This document shows positions 9,517 to 17,621 of a DNA stretch of 59,795 nucleotides, piece by piece (position 1 is the stretch's first letter; each line of letters begins with the position of its first letter). The stretch lies in the NCBI GenBank assembly GCA_021777035.1, contig JAIQZR010000062.1, forward strand, positions 1-59,795. Direction: 5' to 3'. The DNA is from Candidatus Scalindua sp. Its GTDB lineage: Bacteria; Planctomycetota; Brocadiia; Brocadiales; Scalinduaceae. Under the pieces are notes generated by a model. That model ran no database searches. It was given only the letters and a program-made list of their open reading frames with translations, and had not been told where the DNA came from. The position numbers and the translations under genes are program-made.

Positions 9517-10697
9517 TATCCTCTGGAGGAGAAATAAGACCTTATTTTTTCAACAGTAAATTCCATTTCTTCCTTTTTAATTCCTACGCTACACGGAAGA
9601 TTTAAAGCGGTATCATAAATATTTAAAGCGCTTTCCACTCTATATGCCTGACAATCCTTGTACATCGATAAGGTATGAATTGGTTTCCACATAGGTCTTA
9701 CCTGAATGCTACTAGAAAGAAGGTAATCTATCAAGGCCTTCTTGTGAAATGATGGAACCTTTATAGTATAGAACCAGAAATTACTCTTTACCCACGATTT
9801 TTCCCACAAAAATTCTATACTATTTATATTAGAGAAAAGATTTTGATACCAGAATGCATTCTTTCTCTTTATCTCCACAATCTTATCTAAACCTTCCATC
9901 TGAGCGACTCCCAAAGCAGCCTGAATATTTGTAAGACGATAGTTATAACCAATTTCGTTATGATCATATTCAATAGAATCGGTTTTTGCCTGCGTGCTTA
10001 AATGCTTAACTTTCTCTGCCAAATATCCATCATTTGTCACAACCATGCCACCACCACCCGAAGTTATTATTTTATTTCCATTAAACGATAGACATGCCAG
10101 TTTCCCAAAGGAGCCTGTTTTTTTACCTTTATATTCAGAACCAAGCCCCTCTGTCGCATCTTCTACAACAACAATTTTATACCGTTGACATAATTCGATA
10201 AGATTATCCATTTCTACCGGATGACCAAAAATATGAACAGGCACAATAGCCTTTATTCGTCTACCAGAGGCGTTATTATATGTGTACCCATCACTCTTCT
10301 GTGTACACTCCGTGTCCAGAAAAAGTTTTAACTTCTCTACATCGAGACACAACGTTTCTTGATCACAGTCAATAAATAGAGGCTCCGCTCCACAATATTT
10401 AACAACATTCGCTGTAGCAACAAACGTCAAAGTTGGAACGATTACCTCATCACCACTTTTTACATCACAAACGAGAAGAGATAAGTGCAGCGCAGAAGTT
10501 CCGTTAACAACAGCAACTCCATACTTACAACCAACGTATTCTGCCACCATTTTTTCAAATCTATTTACATAACTCCCAACAGAAGATACCCAACCTGTAT
10601 CTAGACATTCCTTAATATACTTCCACTCGTTACCTGTGATTGAAGGCTCCGACAGGGGTATCACATTTAATTTTTTATCAGATATTGTAGATGTCAC
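9516..10697 (-). CDS. legC: PLP-dependent sugar aminotransferase (LegC, DegT/DnrJ family)
   Basis: This 393-residue protein belongs to the DegT/DnrJ/EryC1/StrS family. The PLP lysine is K209 in FNGNKI, preceded by VVEDATEGLG with the cofactor-binding Asp and followed by a GGGG loop. It adds an amino group at C4 of the 4-keto-6-deoxy sugar nucleotide made by the LegB-like dehydratase. It overlaps LegB by 20 bp and NeuD by one base, showing tight coupling. The DTGWVSSVGSYV segment near residues 33-44 is typical of LegC-type members. Confidence 0.9.
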   Translation of the reverse strand: MTSTISDKKLNVIPLSEPSITGNEWKYIKECLDTGWVSSVGSYVNRFEKMVAEYVGCKYGVAVVNGTSALHLSLLVCDVKSGDEVIVPTLTFVATANVVKYCGAEPLFIDCDQETLCLDVEKLKLFLDTECTQKSDGYTYNNASGRRIKAIVPVHIFGHPVEMDNLIELCQRYKIVVVEDATEGLGSEYKGKKTGSFGKLACLSFNGNKIITSGGGGMVVTNDGYLAEKVKHLSTQAKTDSIEYDHNEIGYNYRLTNIQAALGVAQMEGLDKIVEIKRKNAFWYQNLFSNINSIEFLWEKSWVKSNFWFYTIKVPSFHKKALIDYLLSSSIQVRPMWKPIHTLSMYKDCQAYRVESALNIYDTALNLPCSVGIKKEEMEFTVEKIRSYFSSRG

Positions 10698-11676
10698 CCT
10701 TGTATCTCACTAAGTTTTCTTTGTCACTGAACCATTCTATGGTATTTAACAGGCCTTCTCGCAAAGTTGTTTCAGGTTCCCATCCTGTTATTTCCTTAAT
10801 CAGGCGATTGTTACAAACTAAACGTTCCACCTCGCTTTTGTCAGGCCGTTTTCTAATGTCTTCAGAAACGATTTCCACATCTTTTCCCGTTAGTTCTATT
10901 AATAATTTTGCAAGAGAACCTATTGATATTTCAGTACTGGAGCCAATATTCACTTCTTTACCAATCGCTTCATCTGACTGGGCCAGATGAATAAACCCCT
11001 TACATAGATCTCTAACATAATTAAAATCCCTTGTTGGATGTATAGTGCCTAGCTTTAACTCCTTTTTGCCATTTAACAACTGAGTTATTATGGTTGGAAT
11101 AACAGCTCGCGCAGATTGACGTGGGCCATATGCATTAAAAGGCCTTGCTATCACTACAGGCATTTCGAAAGAACGATAAAATGACTCAGCTATTTTGTCT
11201 GACCCTATTTTTGATGCAGAATAAGGAGATTGTCCTTGAAGAGGGTGTTTTTCGTCAATAGGAACATACTGTGCTGTCCCATATACTTCAGAAGTTGATG
11301 TAACTATAACCCTTTCAACATCATAATCTCTACATGCCTGTAATACATTTAATGTCCCCTTAACATTTGTGTCAATATAAGAGTCCGGAGAATGATATGA
11401 GAAAGGAATCGCTATTAATGCCGCAAGATGAAATACAATATCTACCTCTTTAACAGCAGTCCTAACACCATTTGGATCTCGAATATCTCCTGGAAGGACG
11501 TCTATATTTTTGAGTTTTTCTTTTGAAAACGTATCGAGCCATCCCCATGAGTTAAAGGAATTATAATAAGTAAAAGCTTTGACATTACAACCTTCATTTA
11601 AAAGAGCCTCAACCAAGTGGCTTCCTATAAAACCGTCGGCACCCGTAACTAAAATCTTTTTATTTATAAACCTCAT
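10678..11676 (-). CDS. legB: NAD-dependent sugar nucleotide 4,6-dehydratase (LegB-like SDR)
   Basis: This extended short-chain dehydrogenase/reductase has 332 residues. The NAD-binding motif TGADGFIGSHL lies at 11-21 and the catalytic YSASK at 152-156, after VTSTSEVYG. It should oxidise C4 and remove water across C5-C6 of a GDP- or UDP-GlcNAc, the entry step to legionaminic acid. It directly precedes and overlaps the aminotransferase that uses the 4-keto product. About 55 bp separate it from the RmlD-like gene upstream. The nucleotide is inferred to be GDP because of the PtmE-like gene in the same operon. Confidence 0.88.
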   Translation of the reverse strand: MRFINKKILVTGADGFIGSHLVEALLNEGCNVKAFTYYNSFNSWGWLDTFSKEKLKNIDVLPGDIRDPNGVRTAVKEVDIVFHLAALIAIPFSYHSPDSYIDTNVKGTLNVLQACRDYDVERVIVTSTSEVYGTAQYVPIDEKHPLQGQSPYSASKIGSDKIAESFYRSFEMPVVIARPFNAYGPRQSARAVIPTIITQLLNGKKELKLGTIHPTRDFNYVRDLCKGFIHLAQSDEAIGKEVNIGSSTEISIGSLAKLLIELTGKDVEIVSEDIRKRPDKSEVERLVCNNRLIKEITGWEPETTLREGLLNTIEWFSDKENLVRYKGDIYNI

Positions 11677-11731
11677 ATTTAATTTAAATCATAAATAATA
11701 ATTTGAAATGTATTGACCTTTTAGTGCTGAA

Positions 11732-12688
11732 TTAATTTCCAATAGTACGCGGTTCTTTCGTTTCGTCACCGACATTCCTTAATTCTTCCAACAAACCTCT
11801 TTTATAATCCTTATAAAACACCGTTAATGATTGATCTATAGTAGGCAGTTTATAACCAAGCGCGTTTTGTAATTTTTCTACATTTAAAGTAAGTTTTTTT
11901 CCCCTTTTAGCTTTAAAATTAAATTCATCTATTGAAATGGGAGTTATTAAACTATTGTCAAGTTCAAATAATTCGGCAATTTTTCTGGTAAAATTGTATT
12001 TTGAGCATGAATCAGCACTGCCACAATTATAAACTCCACTTAAATCTTTCTGTATGGCAACATCAATTATCCTGGCAAACTCCAATGTATATATAGAAGA
12101 GAAATATGCATCTTTAAAGCAAGTTATACTTCTATCTTCCTTAAGTTCATTCAATACCCACTCACCAAGACTTTGTTTGTCCTGTATATTCCATCCAAAA
12201 ATGTTTGTCCTGAAAATAAGAGATTGTTCCTTTTTTTCAGTCTCTAATTCTCCTTCGTATTTGGATATACCGTAATAATTTAATGGGTTTATTTTGTCGT
12301 TTTCTGAGAAATCTCCTTTTTCACCATCATATACGGCGTCTGTTGAAATATAAATTAACTTAACGTCTTTATGGATGACACACTCAACAAGATACTTAGT
12401 TGACAAAAAATTTACTTCTTTAGCTATTTTTTGATCAATTTCACACTGATCGACATTGGTTAATGAAGCACAATGCAAAATAATTGAAGGGTTGAATTCC
12501 TGTACAACTCTTTCAATAGCGACTTTACTGGTAATGTCGCATTTCTCTGTACGAATTCCATTAATAATAACAGGATGCGAATTGTACAGCCCAAGAATTT
12601 CATACTTACCATTAAAATAGTAAGCAAGATTGTTTCCCAACAGTCCGCTGACACCTGTAATTAATAATCTAGTTTTCGCTCTATACAT
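11732..12688 (-). CDS. RmlD-like NAD(P)-dependent sugar reductase
   Basis: The protein resembles dTDP-4-dehydrorhamnose reductases. It starts MYRAKTRLLITGVSGLLGNN, has YISTDAVYDGEKG, and has a YYGISKYEGE catalytic segment. An ATG at 12727 would overlap the previous gene, so the start at 12688 is chosen; the product has 318 residues. It follows a PseB-like dehydratase by 12 bp, so the two probably act in sequence to make a reduced 6-deoxy amino sugar. That pairing is seen in FucNAc-type pathways. A decayed fragment of a close paralogue lies at 16270-16437. Confidence 0.82.
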   Translation of the reverse strand: MYRAKTRLLITGVSGLLGNNLAYYFNGKYEILGLYNSHPVIINGIRTEKCDITSKVAIERVVQEFNPSIILHCASLTNVDQCEIDQKIAKEVNFLSTKYLVECVIHKDVKLIYISTDAVYDGEKGDFSENDKINPLNYYGISKYEGELETEKKEQSLIFRTNIFGWNIQDKQSLGEWVLNELKEDRSITCFKDAYFSSIYTLEFARIIDVAIQKDLSGVYNCGSADSCSKYNFTRKIAELFELDNSLITPISIDEFNFKAKRGKKLTLNVEKLQNALGYKLPTIDQSLTVFYKDYKRGLLEELRNVGDETKEPRTIGN

Positions 12689-12699
12689 AAAAAAGGTAT

Positions 12700-13737
12700 T
12701 TACTGAGGAATATCTTCCATAGACCAACGACTGTCCTCAATACTGTAGTCATCTGAAATTTCTTCTATTACCGTCCGAAGTTCTTCAATACTGATCTTTC
12801 GTGTATTGCTATCTGAAGTATATTGAAAACCTTCCGGGCAAGAACGACCATCATTATCAATATCTGAAAGTTTCTTTCCATCAGACGACATCTGCCTTAT
12901 CACATAACATTCTCTATATTCTATAGTATTACGCCCTTCATCTTCTCCAATCAAGGATTCGTGCATTTTCTCTCCAGGACGAATACCTGTTACTTTATGT
13001 AAACAATCCGGCGCTATTGCTTTTGCCAGATCTATAATACTCATAGATGGAATTTTAGGCACAAAAATTTCCGCTCCCTTTGCCAATTCTAAAACCTTGA
13101 TTACAAAATGAACACTCTGGTCCAGGGTAATCCAGAAACGTGTCATTCTAGAATCAGTTATAGGAAGTATCCCGGTTTTGGCCCGTTCCTTGAAGAATGG
13201 AACTACCGAACCACGGCTACCTACCACATTACCATAACGCACAACAGAAAAAATTGGTTTATCATCTCCTTTATATACATTTGCGGCAACAAATAGTTTA
13301 TCGGAACACAATTTTGTGGCGCCGTATAAATTTATAGGGTTACACGCCTTGTCTGTAGATAAGGCAATGACTTTCTTAACTCTATTTAACAACGCAGCAT
13401 CAATTACGTTCATTGCTCCCATAATATTAGTCTTAATAAATTCTTCCGGATTATATTCGGCAGCCGGTACTTGTTTTAGTGCGGCTGCGTGAATAACATA
13501 GTCTACCCCGTGAAATGCTCTACTTAACCGCTCTTTATCACGCACATCGCCAAGAAAATATCTTATGCATGGATATTTCTTCATACTCCAACGCTGCGAC
13601 ATTTCAAACTGCTTCAATTCATCCCGGCTAAAAATGATAAGTTTTTCAGGCTTATATTCTTTCAGTATAACCTGTACCATTTTTTTACCAAAAGAACCTG
13701 TACCACCAGTGATTAAAATTGTTTTATTATTTAGCAT
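12700..13737 (-). CDS. pseB: UDP-GlcNAc 4,6-dehydratase, PseB/CapD-like SDR
   Basis: This 345-residue SDR begins with TILITGGTGSFGKK and contains RDELKQFEM, both hallmarks of the PseB/FlaA1/CapE group of inverting UDP-GlcNAc 4,6-dehydratases. GDVRD, an STDKA segment, the YGATKLCSDK active-site region and the late GEKMHE motif are also present. The C-terminal extension (YTSDSNTRKIS) fits PseB-type proteins. It is the first intact biosynthetic gene after the toxin-antitoxin island. Since LegB is also present, this enzyme probably feeds a second amino-sugar branch with the RmlD-like reductase. Confidence 0.85.
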   Translation of the reverse strand: MLNNKTILITGGTGSFGKKMVQVILKEYKPEKLIIFSRDELKQFEMSQRWSMKKYPCIRYFLGDVRDKERLSRAFHGVDYVIHAAALKQVPAAEYNPEEFIKTNIMGAMNVIDAALLNRVKKVIALSTDKACNPINLYGATKLCSDKLFVAANVYKGDDKPIFSVVRYGNVVGSRGSVVPFFKERAKTGILPITDSRMTRFWITLDQSVHFVIKVLELAKGAEIFVPKIPSMSIIDLAKAIAPDCLHKVTGIRPGEKMHESLIGEDEGRNTIEYRECYVIRQMSSDGKKLSDIDNDGRSCPEGFQYTSDSNTRKISIEELRTVIEEISDDYSIEDSRWSMEDIPQ

Positions 13738-13761
13738 CTATGTCCACCCTCTATATTGTAA

Positions 13762-14043
13762 TTATGAATTAGACTTTGTTTGAAATACAACTCGGAACAC
13801 TTTTTGTATAATGATATCGCCGACTCTCGCAAATCTACTGGTCAGTGTTTCAAGATGATCGTATTCTTCTTCTGTGTAGCTTTCTTTAACACCAATTCCT
13901 GAACATATGGTATAGGATCTTTGCCGCCAGTGAACCGCATTGTCCAATATATTAATTGTGTCAAACAGGTATATCCTGGCTTTTCTATCCAGAGAATACA
14001 CTACCTCTTTAATTGACTGTATTTCGTATTGGCTGAGTCTCAT
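13762..14043 (-). pseudogene. Fused remnant: MNT start joined to partner-protein tail
   Basis: The 93-residue frame looks like two genes joined by a deletion. Residues 1-26 (MRLSQYEIQSIKEVV then DRKARIYLF) match the start of an MNT nucleotidyltransferase up to the point where GS...DxD should follow. The frame instead passes into a segment with EEEYDHLETLTSRFARVGDIIIQKVFR (about 58-83). That segment resembles the C-terminal part of small helical proteins encoded beside such nucleotidyltransferases. All catalytic residues are lost. It lies 24 bp upstream of the PseB-like gene. It may still be translated; function is doubtful. Confidence 0.6.
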
Positions 14044-14155
14044 TTTTTAAGTTTCATACCTTTTCTTATATGGATATTAGTATCTCAACAGCTTACTTCA
14101 GCAAACTACTCAAATCATGTATCGTTATTATAGGTGGTAGACAGAAGAATTTTTC

Positions 14156-14291
14156 TTAGTCCAAATTGAAATGATTTACTATTGCCAGTAAATATTTGTT
14201 AATATCTTTCAAATGGTGATGCAAAATATTGCAAACGATATCAAAGTTGATAGTTTCATATTCATGAACCAGTATATCCCTAAAGTCAACC
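14156..14291 (-). pseudogene. HepT (DUF86) 3' fragment
   Basis: About 44 codons on the minus strand match the C-terminus of the intact HepT gene at 18317-18739 almost residue for residue. They include the RDILVHEY (RX4HXY) motif and the final VNHFNL residues, with a TAA at 14156-14158. Similarity to the intact locus continues downstream to about 14108. No start codon or N-terminal part is present. The fragment begins where the next HEPN gene ends, so the two were joined by a deletion or recombination. Confidence 0.85.
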
Positions 14292-14678
14292 GTCTAAAAA
14301 GCTTTTCACATTTTCATATATTTCTCTTGAATTTTCATAAAATCTCTTTGCATCATCTGTGTCGGGCCGACCATCAGGCAACAGTCCTAGTTCGCCAGGA
14401 TATCTCGAATCGATGTAGAGTTTATTCAACAGACTGAGTAAGTCGTCAGCAATGTTTTCACTATAAACAGATGAAATTGTATTCTTCAATGTAATTAAAT
14501 TATGTGTTTTTATTGAGGACAATTCAAATTCTTCTACTATTGCCTTAAAGGTCTTTTCGATGCACTGCTGGGAATGAAAGGCCACGACATGAGTCAGTTG
14601 ATCATTACTCATTATCTCCTCTATCGTGTCCAAATCGCTTTTAGCTGACTTCAGCCATTCAGACGTAATAAGCTTCAT
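14286..14678 (-). CDS. HEPN-domain protein, partner of MNT
   Basis: This 130-residue helical protein has the HEPN pattern: EWLKSAKSDLD at the start, VVAFHSQQCIEKTFKA in the middle, and IKTHNL, the HEPN Lys-Thr-His signature. The start overlaps the upstream MNT nucleotidyltransferase gene by 4 bp. Unlike the other partners in this island, it lacks the RX4HXY motif of HepT RNases. It may be a binding partner of the nucleotidyltransferase rather than a toxin. Its stop lies within the joined HepT fragment, so the last residue or two may have been changed by the rearrangement. Confidence 0.85.
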   Translation of the reverse strand: MKLITSEWLKSAKSDLDTIEEIMSNDQLTHVVAFHSQQCIEKTFKAIVEEFELSSIKTHNLITLKNTISSVYSENIADDLLSLLNKLYIDSRYPGELGLLPDGRPDTDDAKRFYENSREIYENVKSFLDG

Positions 14679-15007
14679 GAAAGTACCCTTCCTTCACTAA
14701 GGATTTTACGGGAGAAAAGACTGTCCATCTCAACAAATTTCTTAAATTCAGGTTTTGTATATACCAGCAAATCTATTGGAATTTTTTTTTCTATAGATCT
14801 TATTGCCCTGCTTACTTCCAGATAGTTTTCAGATTTTTGTTTAAAACTTTTTGGATATTCATTTTTATCAATTACAACCAAAAGGTCAATATCACTATTT
14901 TTGCCCGGGTTACCATAGGCATACGAACCAAACAAAATTATCTTCAGGATTTTATCAACTTTTGCTAACTTGTTAACAATCTCTTTTTCTATTTTTTCTT
15001 TCACCAT
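14675..15007 (-). CDS. MNT minimal nucleotidyltransferase
   Basis: This 110-residue pol-beta-fold nucleotidyltransferase has the motif GS-X10-DID (GSYAYGNPGKNSDIDLLVV), giving the metal-binding aspartates. In the MntA/HepT type of toxin-antitoxin system such proteins transfer AMP to a tyrosine of the HEPN partner. The partner gene overlaps by 4 bp downstream. It is the last complete module of the island before the operon. The region upstream carries a decayed copy of the regulator tail. Confidence 0.88.
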   Translation of the reverse strand: MVKEKIEKEIVNKLAKVDKILKIILFGSYAYGNPGKNSDIDLLVVIDKNEYPKSFKQKSENYLEVSRAIRSIEKKIPIDLLVYTKPEFKKFVEMDSLFSRKILSEGRVLS

Positions 15008-15447
15008 CTTAGATGACCTAACCTTAAGTATTATAAACTATAAATGATCCTCTATTTGTCTAATAAACAGGTCTACTTCAATTTGATTTGATCCATCTGC
15101 AATATTATTTATTTACCGTGATTTTGTTTCCACCTTCTAGTGCCTACTGCACCACGACTACTATCCCTTGCACCAATAATTTTCATGTTTTAAACTTCTC
15201 CCGCATCAGTTACCTTTTATTCTAAATGTCCTATATGCAGACCAACTCCCTCTCAGTTACACGTAAAAAAAACGCATAACATCCAATCTTACAAATATTT
15301 ACATCACTTCTACGACTATTCTTTATTCTCTAAGAACAACAACCTTCACATTTTTTTTCTTTACAAAAACCGTCTATTTCTTCTTTATCAAAAGGCGCAA
15401 GCATTAATAGCTTGGCAATTCCTCAGCCACCCCTCCAATACCAGGAC
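15008..15447 (-). pseudogene. Intergenic scar with decayed MarR-type regulator tail
   Basis: No intact gene is seen. Positions about 15236-15440 are a diverged copy of the 3' end and downstream flank of the regulator gene at 19325-19912. Read on the minus strand, one frame gives LLMLAPFDKEEIDGFCK, and after a one-base shift another gives KNVKVVVLRE then a stop. The intact protein has LIFASLDKEKIDSFCK and NVKFVTLRD at the same places. The flank CCCTCTCAGTTACA is also shared with 19250. The remaining bases (15008-15235) hold short frames with no support. Confidence 0.75.
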
Positions 15448-15918
15448 TCAGGACACAATCTTTTCCTTGAACGCCTCAAAATCCTTTTGAAAGGGAGCTA
15501 TGAGTGACGCTGTCTTCTCTGATAATTTTATGACTCTTTCCGCATCGAACTTGTAAGAGTAAGCATGTCTGAAAACATGTCTGAAGCCTCTAAGTTCATC
15601 CAGCAACATAAAGGATTCATCCGCCAATAGTCTTGGCCTGACTCCTTCGATCTGCAGCCTCATCCTGTTAAGCAATTCTGAATGATAGCCGGATATGTCA
15701 GCAATCTGGTTTTCAAAGAATCTGGCTATGAGTTTAAACAGGTCTTCGTATGCCGAATATAAATTGTGAAGTTTGTAAGCCAGACTGTTAATCAGGTCTT
15801 CATCATCAAGTTGAGACGTCAGCCTATTGGATTTCTCCTGAATCGCGGATTGGAGTTTGAATATTTCTTTCTGCTGAGCCTCTAGCTCCGCAACTAAAAT
15901 TTTCACTCTTTTTTCCAT
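15448..15918 (-). CDS. HepT-like HEPN protein (antitoxin/toxin pair member)
   Basis: This all-helical protein of 156 residues has an N-terminal coiled-coil-like stretch (about 1-35) and a HEPN core carrying the RX4HXY motif as RHVFRHAY near residue 114. That motif forms the RNase active site in HepT, and its tyrosine is the AMPylation target. The start overlaps the upstream nucleotidyltransferase gene by 16 bp. It belongs to a HepT-like group longer than the DUF86 proteins at 16487 and 18317, so this module was acquired independently of those. Confidence 0.8.
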   Translation of the reverse strand: MEKRVKILVAELEAQQKEIFKLQSAIQEKSNRLTSQLDDEDLINSLAYKLHNLYSAYEDLFKLIARFFENQIADISGYHSELLNRMRLQIEGVRPRLLADESFMLLDELRGFRHVFRHAYSYKFDAERVIKLSEKTASLIAPFQKDFEAFKEKIVS

Positions 15919-16274
15919 TGAAACCCTTCACTCAATATCTTATCTTTAAAACTGATATCCTCAAGGTGTATGATGTTTACATCTCTCCCAATTTTACTGC
16001 TAATGAAACTCGTAACATAAAAGAGCTCGTCTCTGTCGAGTCCCAGAAATGCAATATCGACATCAGAATGCTCACTGAATCTATTCATTTCCAGCACAGA
16101 GCCGAATATGTATGCAGCCTCAAACTGAACTTCTTCAGAAAGTTTTCCGAGAGTATTGCATGCTTCTTTCAGCGTTTTTTTCCGCAGCTTTTCTCTTTCC
16201 GCATCTTTCCTCTGATAAGCGTCTCTTATTTTCTGCATTTCGAATTGTTTCTCTGTATGATCTGACTTCTTCAT
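15903..16274 (-). CDS. MNT minimal nucleotidyltransferase
   Basis: This 123-residue protein has a charged N-terminal helix (about 1-45) before the nucleotidyltransferase core AAYIFGSVLEMNRFSEHSDVD. The spacing is GS-X11-DVD, one residue longer than the usual X10. DVNIIHLEDIS near the end supplies the third acidic strand. It pairs with the HepT-like gene downstream by a 16-bp overlap. The likely role is AMPylation-based neutralisation of that partner, inferred from the family. Confidence 0.82.
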   Translation of the reverse strand: MKKSDHTEKQFEMQKIRDAYQRKDAEREKLRKKTLKEACNTLGKLSEEVQFEAAYIFGSVLEMNRFSEHSDVDIAFLGLDRDELFYVTSFISSKIGRDVNIIHLEDISFKDKILSEGFQWKKE

Positions 16275-16437
16275 TTCCCGAACAAGTCGGAATTATAATA
16301 TTGAAGAATTTAGGAACGGAATTCATTAATGATTCTTTTTATAGAATCTTTACCAGCAATGATCACATCTATCAGTACAGACCCCGCTTATAATAACTGA
16401 ATGCGAATTGTATAACCCTAAGATTTCGTAGTAAATT
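16270..16437 (-). pseudogene. Frameshifted fragment of RmlD-like reductase
   Basis: Translated on the minus strand from 16437, this gives YEILGLYNSHSVIISG. After a one-base shift at about 16360 it gives IAGKDSIKRIINEF, then further broken similarity. The intact RmlD-like protein encoded at 11732-12688 has YEILGLYNSHPVIING and ITSKVAIERVVQEF at corresponding positions. It is therefore a decayed paralogue fragment of about 55 codons lacking both ends, between two MNT/HEPN modules. It shows that polysaccharide genes once lay within the island. Confidence 0.8.
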
Positions 16438-16486
16438 AAAGTCGGAACGGTATTGCATATTCTACTTGTCTGACTTTATGTTTTTA

Positions 16487-16870
16487 TTAAATTTTCATAT
16501 CTGCTATGATTTTGTTAATAGCTCTCATCATTTCAGGTATATGCTCAGGATATACGGCATACACTACCTCTGCATCTATATCAAAATAGTGATGCGTTAT
16601 TATATCCCTCATTCCTTTTGCTTTCTTCCAGTCGATGTCAGGATAATTTGAAAGGAGTTTTGAATTGGTCAGTTTGTCTATCTGTTTTAACGCCTCACCA
16701 ATATTTATCAGTTGCATACATATACTATCAAGCTTTTCAAGACCGATGTCATCCTTAATAAAATCATCACTTGACTGGATCGTTTGAAATCTCTTGGTAA
16801 TCTGTCCCAGTGACCAGCTTATCTTCTTCAGGATATCGATAACAAGTTCTCTGTCATACATAAATGACAT
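16487..16870 (-). CDS. hepT: HepT-like RNase (DUF86)
   Basis: This 127-residue DUF86/HepT protein has the catalytic RX4HXY motif as RDIITHHY near residue 97, and the family's INIGEALKQI helix. HepT proteins cleave RNA and are silenced by their nucleotidyltransferase partner. The start overlaps the MNT gene upstream by 17 bp. The alternative ATG at codon 4 (MYDRE) would nearly remove the overlap and is plausible. It is only distantly related to the HepT at 18317. Confidence 0.88.
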   Translation of the reverse strand: MSFMYDRELVIDILKKISWSLGQITKRFQTIQSSDDFIKDDIGLEKLDSICMQLINIGEALKQIDKLTNSKLLSNYPDIDWKKAKGMRDIITHHYFDIDAEVVYAVYPEHIPEMMRAINKIIADMKI

Positions 16871-17150
16871 CCCGCTCTATTCTGTGCTTTAAAGCCTTGT
16901 TCATCTTTTCCCTTAGTCTTACAACATCTACTTTGCTACCAAAAGCCTCTTCAATGGTCTGTTTAATGCCTATCAGATAAAACAAGTCTGGCTTTTCAAG
17001 CTCTACTACTATATCTATATCACTCTCACCTGTAATATTACCTCTAGCACAGGAACCAAAAATTCCGATCCTTTTTACTCTAAATTCTCTCTTAAAAAAC
17101 TCTTTTTGGGTTTGCAGAAAATCGATTATCTGGTTAGTTGCTAATGGCAT
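16854..17150 (-). CDS. mntA: MNT minimal nucleotidyltransferase (MntA-like)
   Basis: This compact 98-residue nucleotidyltransferase has the motif GSCARGNITGESDIDIVVE (GS-X10-DID) and a later KVDVVRLRE strand. The small size and downstream overlapping DUF86 gene match the MntA/HepT toxin-antitoxin type, in which the MNT protein adds AMP to HepT. It begins 40 bp after the neighbouring module's second gene, so the two modules may share transcription. Confidence 0.88.
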   Translation of the reverse strand: MPLATNQIIDFLQTQKEFFKREFRVKRIGIFGSCARGNITGESDIDIVVELEKPDLFYLIGIKQTIEEAFGSKVDVVRLREKMNKALKHRIERDVIYV

Positions 17151-17189
17151 ATAACACCCCTTTATCCTTGTCTCTTATATATGATTATG

Positions 17190-17621
17190 TTATCCCTCTT
17201 TGCAGTACTCATCTTCTATTATAGCGACCACTCTCTCCATCAAGTCACTGTAACTTATTAGTTTTGCATATATCTTATCAAAATATTCCACTCTGTAAAT
17301 GTGGCTAAGCATATTTCTATCATCTATCATTTCCATTAAAGCCTCATAACTTTTCTGCTCTATATGCCTGGACAAAAAAAGGTTCTTTATTGCGTCCTTA
17401 GGAGAGTTTGTATCTAAACCCGCAAATAGATACAAGAATCTTTTCACTATTTTCCATGTCAGCTCAGAACAATATTCAAATTTCTGAACCTGTCCATTTT
17501 TTATACTATCCCGCACCACTTCATCAAAGTTAGATGTTTCAATGTGCAATGACCGGACAAAGCCTTCTACCGCTTGTTTATATGTATTAAATTTAGATCG
17601 AAATATTTCCCTAGGTTCCAT
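17190..17621 (-). CDS. Nucleotidyltransferase substrate-binding protein (HI0074 family)
   Basis: This 143-residue protein belongs to the HI0074-like HEPN family. It has the SLHIETSNFDEVVRDS helix, FEYCSELTWKIVKRFL, SPKDAIKNLF, and the late DRNMLSHIY segment carrying RX4HXY. It is the partner of the HI0073-type nucleotidyltransferase encoded upstream. The overlap of the two genes is unusually long, 55 bp. The tyrosine-bearing motif suggests it could also be an AMPylation target or RNase; that is inference. Confidence 0.87.
   Translation of the reverse strand: MEPREIFRSKFNTYKQAVEGFVRSLHIETSNFDEVVRDSIKNGQVQKFEYCSELTWKIVKRFLYLFAGLDTNSPKDAIKNLFLSRHIEQKSYEALMEMIDDRNMLSHIYRVEYFDKIYAKLISYSDLMERVVAIIEDEYCKEG

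Noticed and set aside
15008-15235. Small peptide frame MKIIGARDSSRGAVGTRRW on the minus strand
   Set aside because: It is only 25 codons, with no homology and no clear ribosome-binding site. It is probably chance in a scar region.
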